Source: Nannocystis bainbridge
GTDB taxonomy: Bacteria; Myxococcota_A; Polyangia; Nannocystales; Nannocystaceae
Length of the DNA: 64,000 nt
Direction of reading: 5' to 3'
Assembly (NCBI RefSeq): GCF_028368995.1
Contig: NZ_JAQNDL010000001.1
Coordinates: 3,312,001 to 3,376,000 of the forward strand
Below, piece after piece: positions 29,344-39,522 of this stretch. How positions within the stretch are numbered: position 1 is the first letter of the stretch; each line of letters begins with the position of its first letter. A program made the position numbers and the translations under genes. Under the pieces are notes generated by a model. It worked only from the letters and a program-made list of their open reading frames with translations. It did not search any database and was not told where the DNA came from.

Positions 29344-30939
29344 TCAGTCGGCGAGCTTCAGCGTCACCTCGACCTGCGCACCGTCCGGGGCCTGCACACG
29401 CAGCTCGCCGCGGTCCCGGTCGAGCGTCCAGCATGCGCCCTCCGGGCCGGTCCGCGTCGCCAGTTCGATGTCGAGCGACGCGCCGTCGAACCGGCGCGGC
29501 GGCAGGGCGATCTCGCTGACCCCGCCGTCCGCGGTCCAGCTCGCCGTGACCGTCGTCTGGTCCCACGCGAACGCGCTGTCCGAGCCGGCCACCGCGCGCA
29601 GGTACGGGCGGACGAACACGTCGAGCGAGTCGCGCTCGCTGCCGTCGGCCGCGAGCACCGACAGGTCCTCCGCGTTCCAGTCGACCTCGTTCTGCGAGCA
29701 CTCCCACAGCGTGGCCGACAGCCGGCGCGCGTCCATGCGGTCGAGCGCGCGGGCCAACCACTCCTCCGCGCCCGGCGCCCCGTGCCCGTAGCCGAACTCG
29801 CCGATCAGCACGCCCAGCCCCTCCGCTGCCGCGAAGTCGGCGACGTCGTCGAGGTACGGCTCCGGCATCATCCCGATCGAGGGCAGCCCCTTCACCAGCC
29901 CCGCGTCGTACATGTGCGCGGCGTACACGAGCCCCGAGCCCTCGGGCCGCACGTGCTCGACCGGCTGGAACCCGACCGCGTCGGTGCCCGGGTTGTCGAA
30001 CAGGATCAGCAGCTCGTCGCCGGCCAGCGCCCGCAGCTGGGCCACCGCCTCGGTGTGGAACGGATTGAGGACCTCGTGCTTCCACGCCGGCACGTCGTTC
30101 GCGGTGCCCGAGCCCGGCTCGTTGACGATCTCGAGCCCGACCACCCCGGGGTGGTCGCCGATGCGCGCGATCATCTGGCCCCACATCGCGAAGAACTTGG
30201 CGTGCAGCTCGTCCTCGTCGGCCCAGAAGCGGTCGAACGCGGACCGCACGTCGCCGTCGAGCACGTACTTGAGGCCCCAGTCGGCGTCCGGGCACTCGTG
30301 CGGCGCTGGCATCGGGTCTTGCTGCAACGTCCACGGCGGGAAGCCGTCGCCGCAGAACGTCGACGTGTACACGTCCTGATGGAAATCGACCACGACCCGC
30401 AGCCCGTGGGCCCACGCCGCGTCGACCATCGCCGCGTAGCGGTCGAGGTAGCGCGCGTCGTACTCGCCCGGCGCTGGCTCGAGCGCCTCCCACGAGAACA
30501 GCAGCCGCACCACGTTGATGCCCCAGCTCGGCAGCCGGGCGAAGAACTGCTCCGCCTCGGCGGCGAACCCCGCCGGATCGATCTCCGCCGCGATCGGGAA
30601 CGGCACGAACGGCGCCCACTTCGAGCGCCCGCCGGTGTTGACCCCGCGCAGCAGCACATCGCGCCCGTGCTCGTCGAGCATCCGCCCGCTCGGATCGAGG
30701 CTCACGCGCCCGCTGGTCAACAGCACAGGTTCGATCGGGCTCGTGCACTCGCCCGGGAGCAGCGGCGCCCCCGTGGTCGTCGGCGCCGCCGTCGAGGTCC
30801 CGGTCGGCTCGGTCGGCGCCGTCGCCTCCGTCCCCGCGGTCCCCGTCGTCGTCGTCGTCGCCTCGCTCGCGCCGGTGCTCGGAGACGGATCTCCGCCGCA
30901 GCCGATCGCCGCCGTCAACAGTACAAGCGCTCTGCGCAT
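29344..30939 (-). CDS. secreted GH5-family glycoside hydrolase (endoglycoceramidase-like)
   Basis: The 531-residue precursor starts with a lipoprotein-like signal (LVLLTAAIGCGGDPS) and a Thr-rich linker. The catalytic domain opens with LLRGVNTGGRSKWAPF and contains RLLFSWEALEPAPGEYD and VVVDFHQDVYTSTFCGDG, a block typical of endoglycoceramidases. The acid/base is Glu274 in IVNEPGSG and the nucleophile Glu381 in LIGEFGYG. A C-terminal beta domain follows. The family hydrolyses beta-glycosidic links, in this subgroup often the glycan-ceramide bond. The substrate here is inferred only. ATG 30939 is chosen for the signal peptide. Confidence 0.87.
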   Translation of the reverse strand: MRRALVLLTAAIGCGGDPSPSTGASEATTTTTGTAGTEATAPTEPTGTSTAAPTTTGAPLLPGECTSPIEPVLLTSGRVSLDPSGRMLDEHGRDVLLRGVNTGGRSKWAPFVPFPIAAEIDPAGFAAEAEQFFARLPSWGINVVRLLFSWEALEPAPGEYDARYLDRYAAMVDAAWAHGLRVVVDFHQDVYTSTFCGDGFPPWTLQQDPMPAPHECPDADWGLKYVLDGDVRSAFDRFWADEDELHAKFFAMWGQMIARIGDHPGVVGLEIVNEPGSGTANDVPAWKHEVLNPFHTEAVAQLRALAGDELLILFDNPGTDAVGFQPVEHVRPEGSGLVYAAHMYDAGLVKGLPSIGMMPEPYLDDVADFAAAEGLGVLIGEFGYGHGAPGAEEWLARALDRMDARRLSATLWECSQNEVDWNAEDLSVLAADGSERDSLDVFVRPYLRAVAGSDSAFAWDQTTVTASWTADGGVSEIALPPRRFDGASLDIELATRTGPEGACWTLDRDRGELRVQAPDGAQVEVTLKLAD

Positions 30940-31010
30940 GCCGCATCGTAGGCGGTCCCGGCGGTCCTCGCTCGCCCGCCCGCGGGCGATCTCGAAGTCT
31001 CTGCGAGTGA

Positions 31011-32432
<1,422 letters not shown>

Positions 32433-32474
32433 GCCGCCTGTCCGATCGGGCCTGCCCGATCGCGCATGTTCTGA

Positions 32475-32500
32475 GGGGCATGTCCGCGAGGACATGCCCC
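32475..32500. terminator. hairpin after enolase made of the dispersed palindrome
   Basis: GGGGCATGTCC (32475-32485) pairs perfectly with 32490-32500 around GCGA. Two weaker copies flank it (32440-32470 and near 32519-32540). It lies between the convergent eno and lysR-type genes, so it may end both transcripts. Confidence 0.55.
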
Positions 32501-32541
32501 TTCGCGCACGCCCGCGAGGCCATGTCTATTAAATCATGTCC

Positions 32542-33465
32542 TCACCCGCGCGGCCGGTTGGCCGCGCGGAAGAAGTCGAGGAAGCAGCGCAGCTTGACCG
32601 GCATGTGCGCGCGGTTCGGGTAATAGAACGAGAACCCCGGGAACTCGGCGCAGTGCCGCTGCAGCACGTGGACCAGCCGCTTCTCGGCCAGCGGCGCGCG
32701 CACCAGCCCGGCGAACACCTGCGCCAGCCCGAGCCCGGCGGTCGCCGCCTCGGCGATCGCCACCATGTCGTTGAGGATGATGCGGCCGTCGACGTCGAGC
32801 TCGACCTCGTCCTCGCCGGTACCGAGCCACCAGCGCAGCAGCCGGCCGCTGGTGACGAAGCGCAGGCGGATGCAGTCGTGGTCGAGCAGGTCGCGCGGCG
32901 CGGTCGGCCGCGGCCGGCTGGCGAAATACTCCGGCGCGCCGACGACCACCAGCCGCTGCGGCCCGCCGAGCGGCGCCGTGATCATGTCGCGCGGGATGGC
33001 CTCGCCGAGGCGGATGCCGACGTCGAAGCCCTCGCCGACGACCTCGCTGAGCCCGTCGCTGAGCCCGAACTCGAGCCGGACGTGCGGGTGTTCGCGGCCG
33101 AAGCGGGCCAGGTGCGGGGCGATGAACAGCGTGTACGTGACCCGCGACAGCGCCACCCGGACCAGCCCGCGCGGCGCCTCGCCCTCGCCCTCGAGCGCCT
33201 CGCAGGCCTCGTGAAGCTGCGCCAGCCCGGGCGCGATCCCGGCGAGGAAGCGCGCCCCCGCATCGGTCGGGCTCACGCTGCGGGTCGTGCGGCGCAGCAG
33301 GAGCACCCCGAGGTGGCGCTCGAGCTTGCGCACCGTCTGCGACAGCGCCGACGTCGACACCCCCAGCTCGTCGGCCGCGCGGGTGAAGCTGCAGTGCCGC
33401 GCGACGCACTCGAAGGCCGCGATCGCCGGCAGGTCGGTCGGCTTGATCGTGAAGCGCCGGTTCAT
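32542..33465 (-). CDS. LysR-family transcriptional regulator
   Basis: The product has 307 residues. The N-terminal winged HTH reads AIAAFECVARHCSFTRAADELGVSTSALSQTVRKLERHLGVLLL-like sequence, diagnostic of LysR regulators. It is followed by the effector-binding domain (GLVRVALSRVTYTLFIAPHLARF, GFDVGIRLGE). The closest style is the CrgA/DsdC-like group that ends ...PVKLRCFLDFF. ATG 33465 starts 13 residues before the HTH. No divergent target gene is obvious: upstream, across 254 bp, lies an exported protein on the opposite strand. Confidence 0.93.
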   Translation of the reverse strand: MNRRFTIKPTDLPAIAAFECVARHCSFTRAADELGVSTSALSQTVRKLERHLGVLLLRRTTRSVSPTDAGARFLAGIAPGLAQLHEACEALEGEGEAPRGLVRVALSRVTYTLFIAPHLARFGREHPHVRLEFGLSDGLSEVVGEGFDVGIRLGEAIPRDMITAPLGGPQRLVVVGAPEYFASRPRPTAPRDLLDHDCIRLRFVTSGRLLRWWLGTGEDEVELDVDGRIILNDMVAIAEAATAGLGLAQVFAGLVRAPLAEKRLVHVLQRHCAEFPGFSFYYPNRAHMPVKLRCFLDFFRAANRPRG

Positions 33466-33719
33466 GGCCCCGGGATGATAAGGCCGTTTCTCTTCACGCG
33501 GTCCGGGTCCTTCCACGTGTCTGGCAACCAGACGCGCCGCGCTGCCCGCAGGTCCGACGCCAGTCCGGCGGCCCGTGGCCCGCAGCCGGCGAAAAAACAC
33601 CGGTCCGACCAATCGTTCGCGGTTCGGCGGGGACTACTTCGAAGCGTCCCTCGCAAGCGCCGCACGACGGCGCGCTTCGACGATCTTCCCCTCCGGCCCA
33701 GCGCCGCTCCGGAGTCGAC

Positions 33720-34565
33720 ATGCGCATTGTGCTCAACGCGTTCGTGGTACTGACATTGGCCTCCCTCGGCTGCGATCTCGCCGACGAGCCCGACGCCGCG
33801 GGCCTCGACGCCGCCGAGGCGCTCGACTCGCTCGGCAGGCCGCTCGGCCCGCTGTCCCGCAGCATCGTCGAGGCCAACGCCGACCGCGACCACACCATGC
33901 GCCTGCTGGCCCGCGTCGAAGTCCAGCCCGACGAGCTGCTCGAGATCTACGCACCATCGCCCGGCGAGCTCGTGATCGCCAGCGCCGGAGCCCCGGCCAG
34001 CGGTCCGAAGTTCGGCCCCGACGCGCTCGCCGGCCGCTCGCTGTCGGCCGTGTGGGCCGACGCGGCCGCCGACGCGCCGATGCCCCCGGCCCTGGCCGAG
34101 GTCGCGCAGGCCCTCGGCGACCAGCCGCTCGGCGCCCGACGCGGCGACCTGCCGCTCGCCGCCGCGCCGGCCCCCTCGCCCGCGCTCTCGGGCTATTGCG
34201 ACACGACCTTTTACAAACAGGCGGAGTCGGCCTGCGAGGTCGGCGGCGGCCTCGACACCGACTTCAAGCTCTGCCTCGACCACGCGACCAGCGCCAACGG
34301 ATGGGTCGACGACGCCTTCCAGACCCGCGGCACGGTCTGTCCCAACCGCGGCGACGTGGTCCTGCGCCTGAAGACGGGCTCGGGCGGCGACGGCTCGTGG
34401 TTCGTCAAGCACAACACCCATCAATCGTTCGTCTACACCAATTACGGCTGCATCGTGGACGACCCCGCCGACGAAGCCTTGGGCTGCAAGTGGGTCAACG
34501 TCTGGGTCGACGCCGGCGGCACGCGCCGGTTCCACTTCCGCATGGTCGCCGACGTCGAGGAGTGA
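33720..34565 (+). CDS. hypothetical exported lipoprotein
   Basis: The 281-residue precursor has a lipoprotein signal (LNAFVVLTLASLGCDLADEPD; lipobox ASLGC). An Ala/Pro/Asp-rich segment follows, then a C-terminal domain with four Cys (SGYCDTTFY, SACEVGG, KLCLDHA, GTVCPNRG, NYGCIVDD, LGCKW). No family recognised. It is followed by a long perfect hairpin (34582-34625), a likely terminator. Confidence 0.72.
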   Translation: MRIVLNAFVVLTLASLGCDLADEPDAAGLDAAEALDSLGRPLGPLSRSIVEANADRDHTMRLLARVEVQPDELLEIYAPSPGELVIASAGAPASGPKFGPDALAGRSLSAVWADAAADAPMPPALAEVAQALGDQPLGARRGDLPLAAAPAPSPALSGYCDTTFYKQAESACEVGGGLDTDFKLCLDHATSANGWVDDAFQTRGTVCPNRGDVVLRLKTGSGGDGSWFVKHNTHQSFVYTNYGCIVDDPADEALGCKWVNVWVDAGGTRRFHFRMVADVEE

Positions 34566-34581
34566 CAGCGCGCCCAACAAC

Positions 34582-34625
34582 ATGGCCTCATGGACATGTC
34601 TTTAAAAACATGTCCATGAGGCCAT
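34582..34625. terminator. 18-bp perfect inverted repeat after the exported protein gene
   Basis: ATGGCCTCATGGACATGT (34582-34599) pairs exactly with 34608-34625 around CTTTAAAA. The inner part contains the dispersed palindrome half-site (GGACATGT/ACATGTCC). A short A-rich run follows. Confidence 0.65.
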
Positions 34626-34685
34626 AAAGACCGCCTCCGGCCGCGCATGCTTGTCTCCCCGCCCGACGGCGATCATGCTGCCCGC

Positions 34686-35495
34686 ATGTGGACCCGCCGG
34701 GCCGTCGCGCGCCTCGTCTTGCCGCTGGGCGCCTGGCTCGCCTGCGGCGGCCGCGAGCGGGCCCGGCCGTTGCGGCTGGCCGCCACCTCCAGCGTCCACG
34801 ACAGCGGCCTGCTCGCGGTCCTCGGCCCGGCCTTCTCGGCCGCGCACGGCCGCCCGCTCGAGGTCCTCGCCGTCGGCTCGCGGCGGGCCATCGACCTGCT
34901 CGCCACCGGTCGGGCCGACGTCGCCCTCACCCACAGCCCGGTCGAGGAGGCCCAGGCCCTGGCGAGCGGGCGGATCGGCGGGCGCACCCCGGTCATGCGC
35001 AACGCCTACGTGCTCGTCGGCCCGGTCGAGTACGCCGGCATCGTCGCCGGCGCGGCCGACATGCGCGGCGCCCTGCGGGCCGTCGCCGGCTCCGGCCGCC
35101 GCTTCGTCTCGCGCGGCGACGACTCCGGCACCTACCAGCGCGAGCTGCAGCTGTGGGCCGCCGCCGGCATCCCGGGCGAGAGCGCCTTCATCCTCCCGTT
35201 CCAGGGCAGCATGGCCGAGGCGCTGCGCCAGGCCGCGCGCGAGCACGCCTTCACCCTCAGCGACCGTGCCACCTTCCTCGCCCGCCGCGGCGATCTCGGG
35301 CTCGCCATCCTGTTTCAGGGCGGCTCCGACCTCGACAACGTCCACGCCGTGCTCGAGCCCGCTCCGGAGCGCGGCGGCGACATCGAGGGCGCGCGCGCCT
35401 TCGCCGAATTCCTGCGCTCCCCTGCCGGCCGGCGCCTGATCGGCGGCTTCGGCGTCGACACCCTCGGCGAGCCGCTGTTCACTCCGGTCCAGTGA
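34686..35495 (+). CDS. TupA-like tungstate/molybdate-type ABC transporter substrate-binding protein
   Basis: From ATG 34686 the product is 269 residues with a signal sequence (RLVLPLGAWLACGGRERA). The mature part has LAATSSVHDSGLLAVLGPAF, LAVGSRRAIDLLATGRADVALTHS, NAYVLVGP and FVSRGDDSGTYQRELQLW. This matches the tungstate-binding TupA/PBP-like group. Family members capture oxyanions in the periplasm for an ABC importer. No permease or ATPase gene is adjacent, so it may work alone or with a distant transporter. ATG 34647 is an alternative start. Confidence 0.82.
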   Translation: MWTRRAVARLVLPLGAWLACGGRERARPLRLAATSSVHDSGLLAVLGPAFSAAHGRPLEVLAVGSRRAIDLLATGRADVALTHSPVEEAQALASGRIGGRTPVMRNAYVLVGPVEYAGIVAGAADMRGALRAVAGSGRRFVSRGDDSGTYQRELQLWAAAGIPGESAFILPFQGSMAEALRQAAREHAFTLSDRATFLARRGDLGLAILFQGGSDLDNVHAVLEPAPERGGDIEGARAFAEFLRSPAGRRLIGGFGVDTLGEPLFTPVQ

Positions 35496-35574
35496 GGGCC
35501 GACAGGCGCCCCGGGCCGGCCCGAGGCGAACAGATCCTTGCCCTCCTCGGCGCCAGCGGATACCACCATCCAGC

Positions 35575-36933
35575 ATGCTCGTCCCTCGCCGCCCCCGCGC
35601 CCTCGGCGCGGCGCTCGCCCTGCTCGGGCTCGGCGTCGGTGAGCCCTCGGCCCGCGCCGCCCCGGCCGCTCCGGCCCCTGCGCCTGCCCCCGCTGCGACC
35701 CAGCCCGCGCCGGCCCCCGCCGAACCTGCCCCCAAGGACAGCCCGGCCGCCGACACCGTCCTCGACATCGTCCTGCCGAGCGGCCTGCGCGTGCTCGCGG
35801 CCCGCGATCTCAGCCTCCCGGTCGCCGCCGTCGTGCTCGCCGTCGAGACCGGCAGCGAGGACGACCCGCCCGAGCATCCGGGCCTGATGCACGCCCTCGC
35901 CTACCACCTCCACCAGGGCAACCGCGAGCTGCGCCCCGGCGAGGCGATCGCCGCCGCCCAGGACGCCGGCGGCGTGCACCTCCTGGCCACCGGCGCCGGC
36001 CAGACCCGGTTCGAGTCGCTGGTCCCGATCTCCCGCCTCGACGAGGTCCTGTTCGCCGAATCGCAGCGCCTGCGCTTCCCCACCGTCGACAAGCGCCGCT
36101 GGGACATCAGCCTCGGCTGGGCCGGCAGCGACGCCCGCAGCCCCGCCGGCATGCGCCCGGCCGACCTCGCCGCCCTGCACGGCGCCCCCGGCCTCGGCCA
36201 CGACGGCCGCGCCGTCGACCGCTCGCTCGCCGACATCACCCCGGCGGCCCTCGCCGCGGTCCTGGCGGCCAAGTTCAACTACGCCCGCGCCACCTTGATC
36301 GTCGTCGCCCCCGAGCCGCCGGAGACGATCCTCGAGCAGGTCCGCGCGCGCTTCCAGGACCTGCCCCCGGCCACCCGCGCCTTGCCGGTCCGCTCGCCGC
36401 CGCCGGCGAGGGCCGCCCTCCCGACCGCCCCGCCTGCCGCTTCCGGCAAGCCGCCGCTGTTCGCCTGGCCGATCCCGGCCGACGGCGCCGCTTCGGCCTG
36501 GGCCGGGGCGATCTGCCGCGCCCTCAACCGCCAGAAGCCGGCCGCTGAGGAGCCCCGCAAGTCGCGGATCGGCTGCGACTTCGACCCCGACCCGCGCCGC
36601 GCTGCCCTGGTGATGCGGGCCGTCGGCACCGAGGACCCGGCCGGCTTGTTGCGCGCCCGCCTGGCCCGCCTCGGCGGCCCCGACGCGCCGCTGCTCACCG
36701 CCCAGGCCCAGTTCATGGCCCAGGCGACCCGCCTCTACGCCCGCACCGCGCTCGGCCTGGCCCGCCTGCTGGCCGGCTCGCCGGCGCGCTACCCCGGACC
36801 TGTCCCGGTGGACAGCCCGGTGCCCCGCCGCCGCGACGACCTGCTCGGCCTCACCAGCCTCGCCGGTCGCCCCGGCCTCAACCTCACCGTCGAGGACGCG
36901 CTCCTCCTCGGCGCCGCGGAGCCCAAGCCGTGA
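35575..36933 (+). CDS. M16 (pitrilysin)-like protein lacking the zinc-binding motif
   Basis: The 452-residue exported precursor has an N-terminal signal and an Ala/Pro-rich linker. The M16 fold is recognisable from VLPSGLRVLAARDLSLPVAAVVLAVETGS to ATLIVVAPE. The position of the zinc motif HxxEH reads HALAY, so the catalytic Glu and second His are missing. It should not be a protease; inactive M16 proteins usually pair with an active partner or act in assembly. The stop overlaps the GTG of the next M16-like gene. A palindrome copy (36800-36815) lies in frame near the C-terminus. Confidence 0.8.
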   Translation: MLVPRRPRALGAALALLGLGVGEPSARAAPAAPAPAPAPAATQPAPAPAEPAPKDSPAADTVLDIVLPSGLRVLAARDLSLPVAAVVLAVETGSEDDPPEHPGLMHALAYHLHQGNRELRPGEAIAAAQDAGGVHLLATGAGQTRFESLVPISRLDEVLFAESQRLRFPTVDKRRWDISLGWAGSDARSPAGMRPADLAALHGAPGLGHDGRAVDRSLADITPAALAAVLAAKFNYARATLIVVAPEPPETILEQVRARFQDLPPATRALPVRSPPPARAALPTAPPAASGKPPLFAWPIPADGAASAWAGAICRALNRQKPAAEEPRKSRIGCDFDPDPRRAALVMRAVGTEDPAGLLRARLARLGGPDAPLLTAQAQFMAQATRLYARTALGLARLLAGSPARYPGPVPVDSPVPRRRDDLLGLTSLAGRPGLNLTVEDALLLGAAEPKP

Positions 36934-38474
36934 CCCGACGCCCCCGGCTGCCCGCCTGCCTGCTGAGCGGCCTGCTCCTGTCTCTCGGGGCAGGTTGCAA
37001 GCGCAAGGACACCGTCAAGGTCGAGATCTTCGACGACGCCCCGCCGCCGGCGCTGACCGAGGCGCTCGGCGCCCTGGCCCCGCCCTGGCCCGCGCCCGAG
37101 CGGGTCGTGCTCGCCGACGGCCTCCTGGTCCACTGGCTGCGCGAGGAGGGCACCCCCGCGGTCCACCTGCGCCTGGTCTTTCCGACCGGCGACCTCAAGC
37201 CCGCGCTCCAGGGCGCGCCGGCGTTGATCGCCGCCCGCAGCGTCGCCCTCGAGCTCGAGGCCCTGGCGGCCCGCCTGTCGCTGCGGGTCGAGTTCACCCC
37301 GCGCGCCGGTCGCTACGAGGTCTCCGTGCACGGCGTCGACGCCGAGCTCCCGGCGATCCTCGCCGGCCTCGGCGACATCTTCTCCGCCCCCGCGCTCGAG
37401 GGCCCGCTGGTGCGCGCCCGCAAGCAGGTCGCCCACGACCTGCGCCCGCCCGACGCCGAAGCCCGCGCGCTCGGGGCCCTCACCACCCGCCTGCTCGGTG
37501 ACGTCGCGGCCGGCGAGCTCATCACCGCCAACGCCGTGCAAGAGGCCTCCGAGACCGCCTTGCGCGACGCCTGGGAGGCCCTCACCGACCCGCGCAGCGC
37601 CCTCTTGATCGTGCACGCCGGCGACACCCTCGCCGGCCACGACGGCGGCCTGTCCGACCTGGCCGGCCGCTGGAAGCCGCGGACCAAGCTGCTCGCCGCC
37701 CGCGGCCCCGCCGAGGAGGCGCTGGTGCGCCTGCGCCAGGGCCCGCGCCCGGCCGCCCCGCCGGCTCTTCACCTCAAGCGCCCGCCGATCGCCCCGCTCG
37801 AGCGCGTCGACCCGCCGCCCCCCAGCACGACCCGCAGCAGCCGCAGCCTGCTGGTCCTCGGCCGCTCGCTGCCCCTCGCCAGCGTGCGCGACCGGAGCCT
37901 CGCCCGCCTGGTCCAGCGCCACCTGCAGGCCGAGCTCGACATCCGCCTCAGCATCACCGGCGACGTCGGCCTCTTCACGATCCACGTGCCGCTCGGCGCC
38001 GCCGGACGCGGCAAGCCGGCCACCGACCCGCTCGAGGAGGTCGAGGCCGCCGACGAGGCCGCCGACCCCTCCGAGGCCGACCCGCTGAACCGCCGCCTCC
38101 GCCGCGAGCTCACCGTCATCCGCGACTACCTGCGCGAGCGCCCCCTCGCCCAGGACCTCATCGGCGCCGCCCAGCTGTGGCTCGGCGCGCGCATGGTCGC
38201 CGCCAGCGTCGACGGCGAGGACTGGACCGCGCTGTGGAGCGAGGCCCTCGACCTCTCCGTCGCCGACGGCGAGATCGTCGCCGCCCTCGCCCGCGACGCC
38301 GAGACCATGCTCGCCGCCACCCCCGACGAGGCCGCCGCCTTCATCACCCGCTGGCTCGACCTCGAGAAGAGCGAGCCCGGCTGGGCCTGGGTCGCGGTCG
38401 GCAGCGAAGCCGACCTCAAGGGCATCATCGCCGCCGAGAGCAAGGGCATCCAGTTCGACCCACCGCCCGAGTGA
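36930..38474 (+). CDS. M16-like lipoprotein, second non-catalytic partner
   Basis: This 514-residue product starts with GTG overlapping the previous stop (GTGA). The signal peptide ends LLLSLGAGCKRKD; Cys23 is the likely lipidation site, and this stretch is encoded by a palindrome copy (36978-36993). The mature part resembles M16 halves (VVLADGLLVHWLREEGTPAVHLRLVFPTGD, ITGDVGLFTIHV) but contains no HxxEH. Together the two genes encode an inactive M16 pair on the cell envelope. The stop codon lies in the first unit of the tandem array that follows. Confidence 0.8.
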   Translation: MTRRPRLPACLLSGLLLSLGAGCKRKDTVKVEIFDDAPPPALTEALGALAPPWPAPERVVLADGLLVHWLREEGTPAVHLRLVFPTGDLKPALQGAPALIAARSVALELEALAARLSLRVEFTPRAGRYEVSVHGVDAELPAILAGLGDIFSAPALEGPLVRARKQVAHDLRPPDAEARALGALTTRLLGDVAAGELITANAVQEASETALRDAWEALTDPRSALLIVHAGDTLAGHDGGLSDLAGRWKPRTKLLAARGPAEEALVRLRQGPRPAAPPALHLKRPPIAPLERVDPPPPSTTRSSRSLLVLGRSLPLASVRDRSLARLVQRHLQAELDIRLSITGDVGLFTIHVPLGAAGRGKPATDPLEEVEAADEAADPSEADPLNRRLRRELTVIRDYLRERPLAQDLIGAAQLWLGARMVAASVDGEDWTALWSEALDLSVADGEIVAALARDAETMLAATPDEAAAFITRWLDLEKSEPGWAWVAVGSEADLKGIIAAESKGIQFDPPPE

Positions 38475-38946
38475 CGCGCCTGTCCCGAAGGACAGCCCCG
38501 TCACCGGCGACGAGCCCAACCCGCAGCACAGCCCGCCTCGAGTGACGCGCCCTCCTTCGGGAGAGCCTCCCTCCGAGTGACGAGCCCACCCCGCAGGACA
38601 GCCCGCCCCGAGTGACGCGCCCTCCTTCGGGAGAGCCTGCCTCCGAGTGACGAGCCCATCCCGAAGCACTGCCTGCCTCCGAGTGACGAGCCCATCCCGC
38701 AGCACTGCCCGCCTCGAGTGACGCGCCCTCCTTCGGGAGAGCCTCCCTCCGAGTGACGAGCCCATCCCGAAGCACTGCCCGCCTCGAGTGACCAGCTCAC
38801 CCCGCAGGACCGCGTCATCCGAGTGACCAGCCTGTCCCGAGGGACAGCCCATCCGGGTGACCAGCCTGCCGCGAGACCGCGTCACCGGGCGACGAGCCTG
38901 TCCCGAAGGACAGCCCCACCGAGTGACCAGCCCGTCCCGAGGGCTT
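38469..38946. repeat. tandem array of about 14 units of 34-36 bp built around the palindrome
   Basis: Units begin GAGTGACGAGCC or GAGTGACCAGCC, or diverged GGTGACCAGCC, and have a palindromic centre such as CTGTCCCGAAGGACAG or CTCCTTCGGGAG. They repeat head to tail with no unique spacers. Two unit subtypes partly alternate (centre CATCCCGAAGCACTG versus CTCCTTCGGGAG). The array begins at the last codon of the M16-like lipoprotein gene. Long open frames through it, on the minus strand, are repeats of GSSLGG/ARHS type and not credible genes. Confidence 0.85.
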
Positions 38947-39078
38947 TGCTTCACCACTCTGTCGACGACTCCGCAGCGCCGAGCCTGTCCGTCAGGGCGT
39001 CTCGATCCACCGCCTGTTCTCCCCGCCGAACATGCCCCTCGGTGCATTCATCATACCGAAGAATGCACCGAGCTCGGC

Positions 39079-39522
39079 TCACTGCGGCTTCGGCAGCCCC
39101 AGGGTGCCCTCGCAGCCCCACCGCCCCCCGCACGACTCGTCGACGGCGCAGTACCGGGTCAACGGCTCGAGCGCGGCCGTGATGTCCGTGACCTCGCAAC
39201 GGCTCCGGGCGCACACGGCGAGGCCGGCGGAGTCGTCGGACATACAACCGAGCACGCAGCTGCACGAGCGGTCGTCGTCGCAGGCCTGGACCCCGTCGCA
39301 GCAGGAGCTCCGCAGGCACGAGCGGCACTCCGAGTCGTCCTCCTCCGGCTCGCACTCGTTGCCCGGCTCCCAGTCGTCGTTGTCGTCGTCTTCGTCGTCT
39401 TCGTCGTTGTCGTCGTCTTCGTCGGTCTCGCCGCCGCCCGACGGCCCCAGATCGCAGTCTTGAATGAAAGGAATGGCGAACACCAGGCTCGCCGCGAGGA
39501 CGCTCGTAGATTGAAATAGCAT
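39079..39522 (-). CDS. small secreted Cys-rich acidic protein
   Basis: The precursor has 147 residues. A signal peptide (STSVLAASLVFAIPFIQDC) is followed by an acidic low-complexity run of Asp/Glu/Asn (about residues 34-52, encoded by a GTC/GTT/TTC microsatellite at 39373-39425) and a compact domain. Fifteen Cys occur in total, including RSCLRSSCCDGVQAC and RSCSCVLGC. Such Cys-rich exported proteins are frequent in myxobacteria and have no known role. GAGGAGA lies about ten bases before ATG 39522. An upstream palindrome (39622-39641) may be a control site. Confidence 0.75.
   Translation of the reverse strand: MLFQSTSVLAASLVFAIPFIQDCDLGPSGGGETDEDDDNDEDDEDDDNDDWEPGNECEPEEDDSECRSCLRSSCCDGVQACDDDRSCSCVLGCMSDDSAGLAVCARSRCEVTDITAALEPLTRYCAVDESCGGRWGCEGTLGLPKPQ

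Noticed and set aside
38469..38946. Possible CRISPR array
   Set aside because: Units are contiguous and similar along their full length; there are no unique spacers.
38501..39047. Minus-strand frames with GSSLGGRLSRRRARHS-like repeats
   Set aside because: They are translations of the 34-36 bp tandem array and carry no domain or ribosome-binding site.
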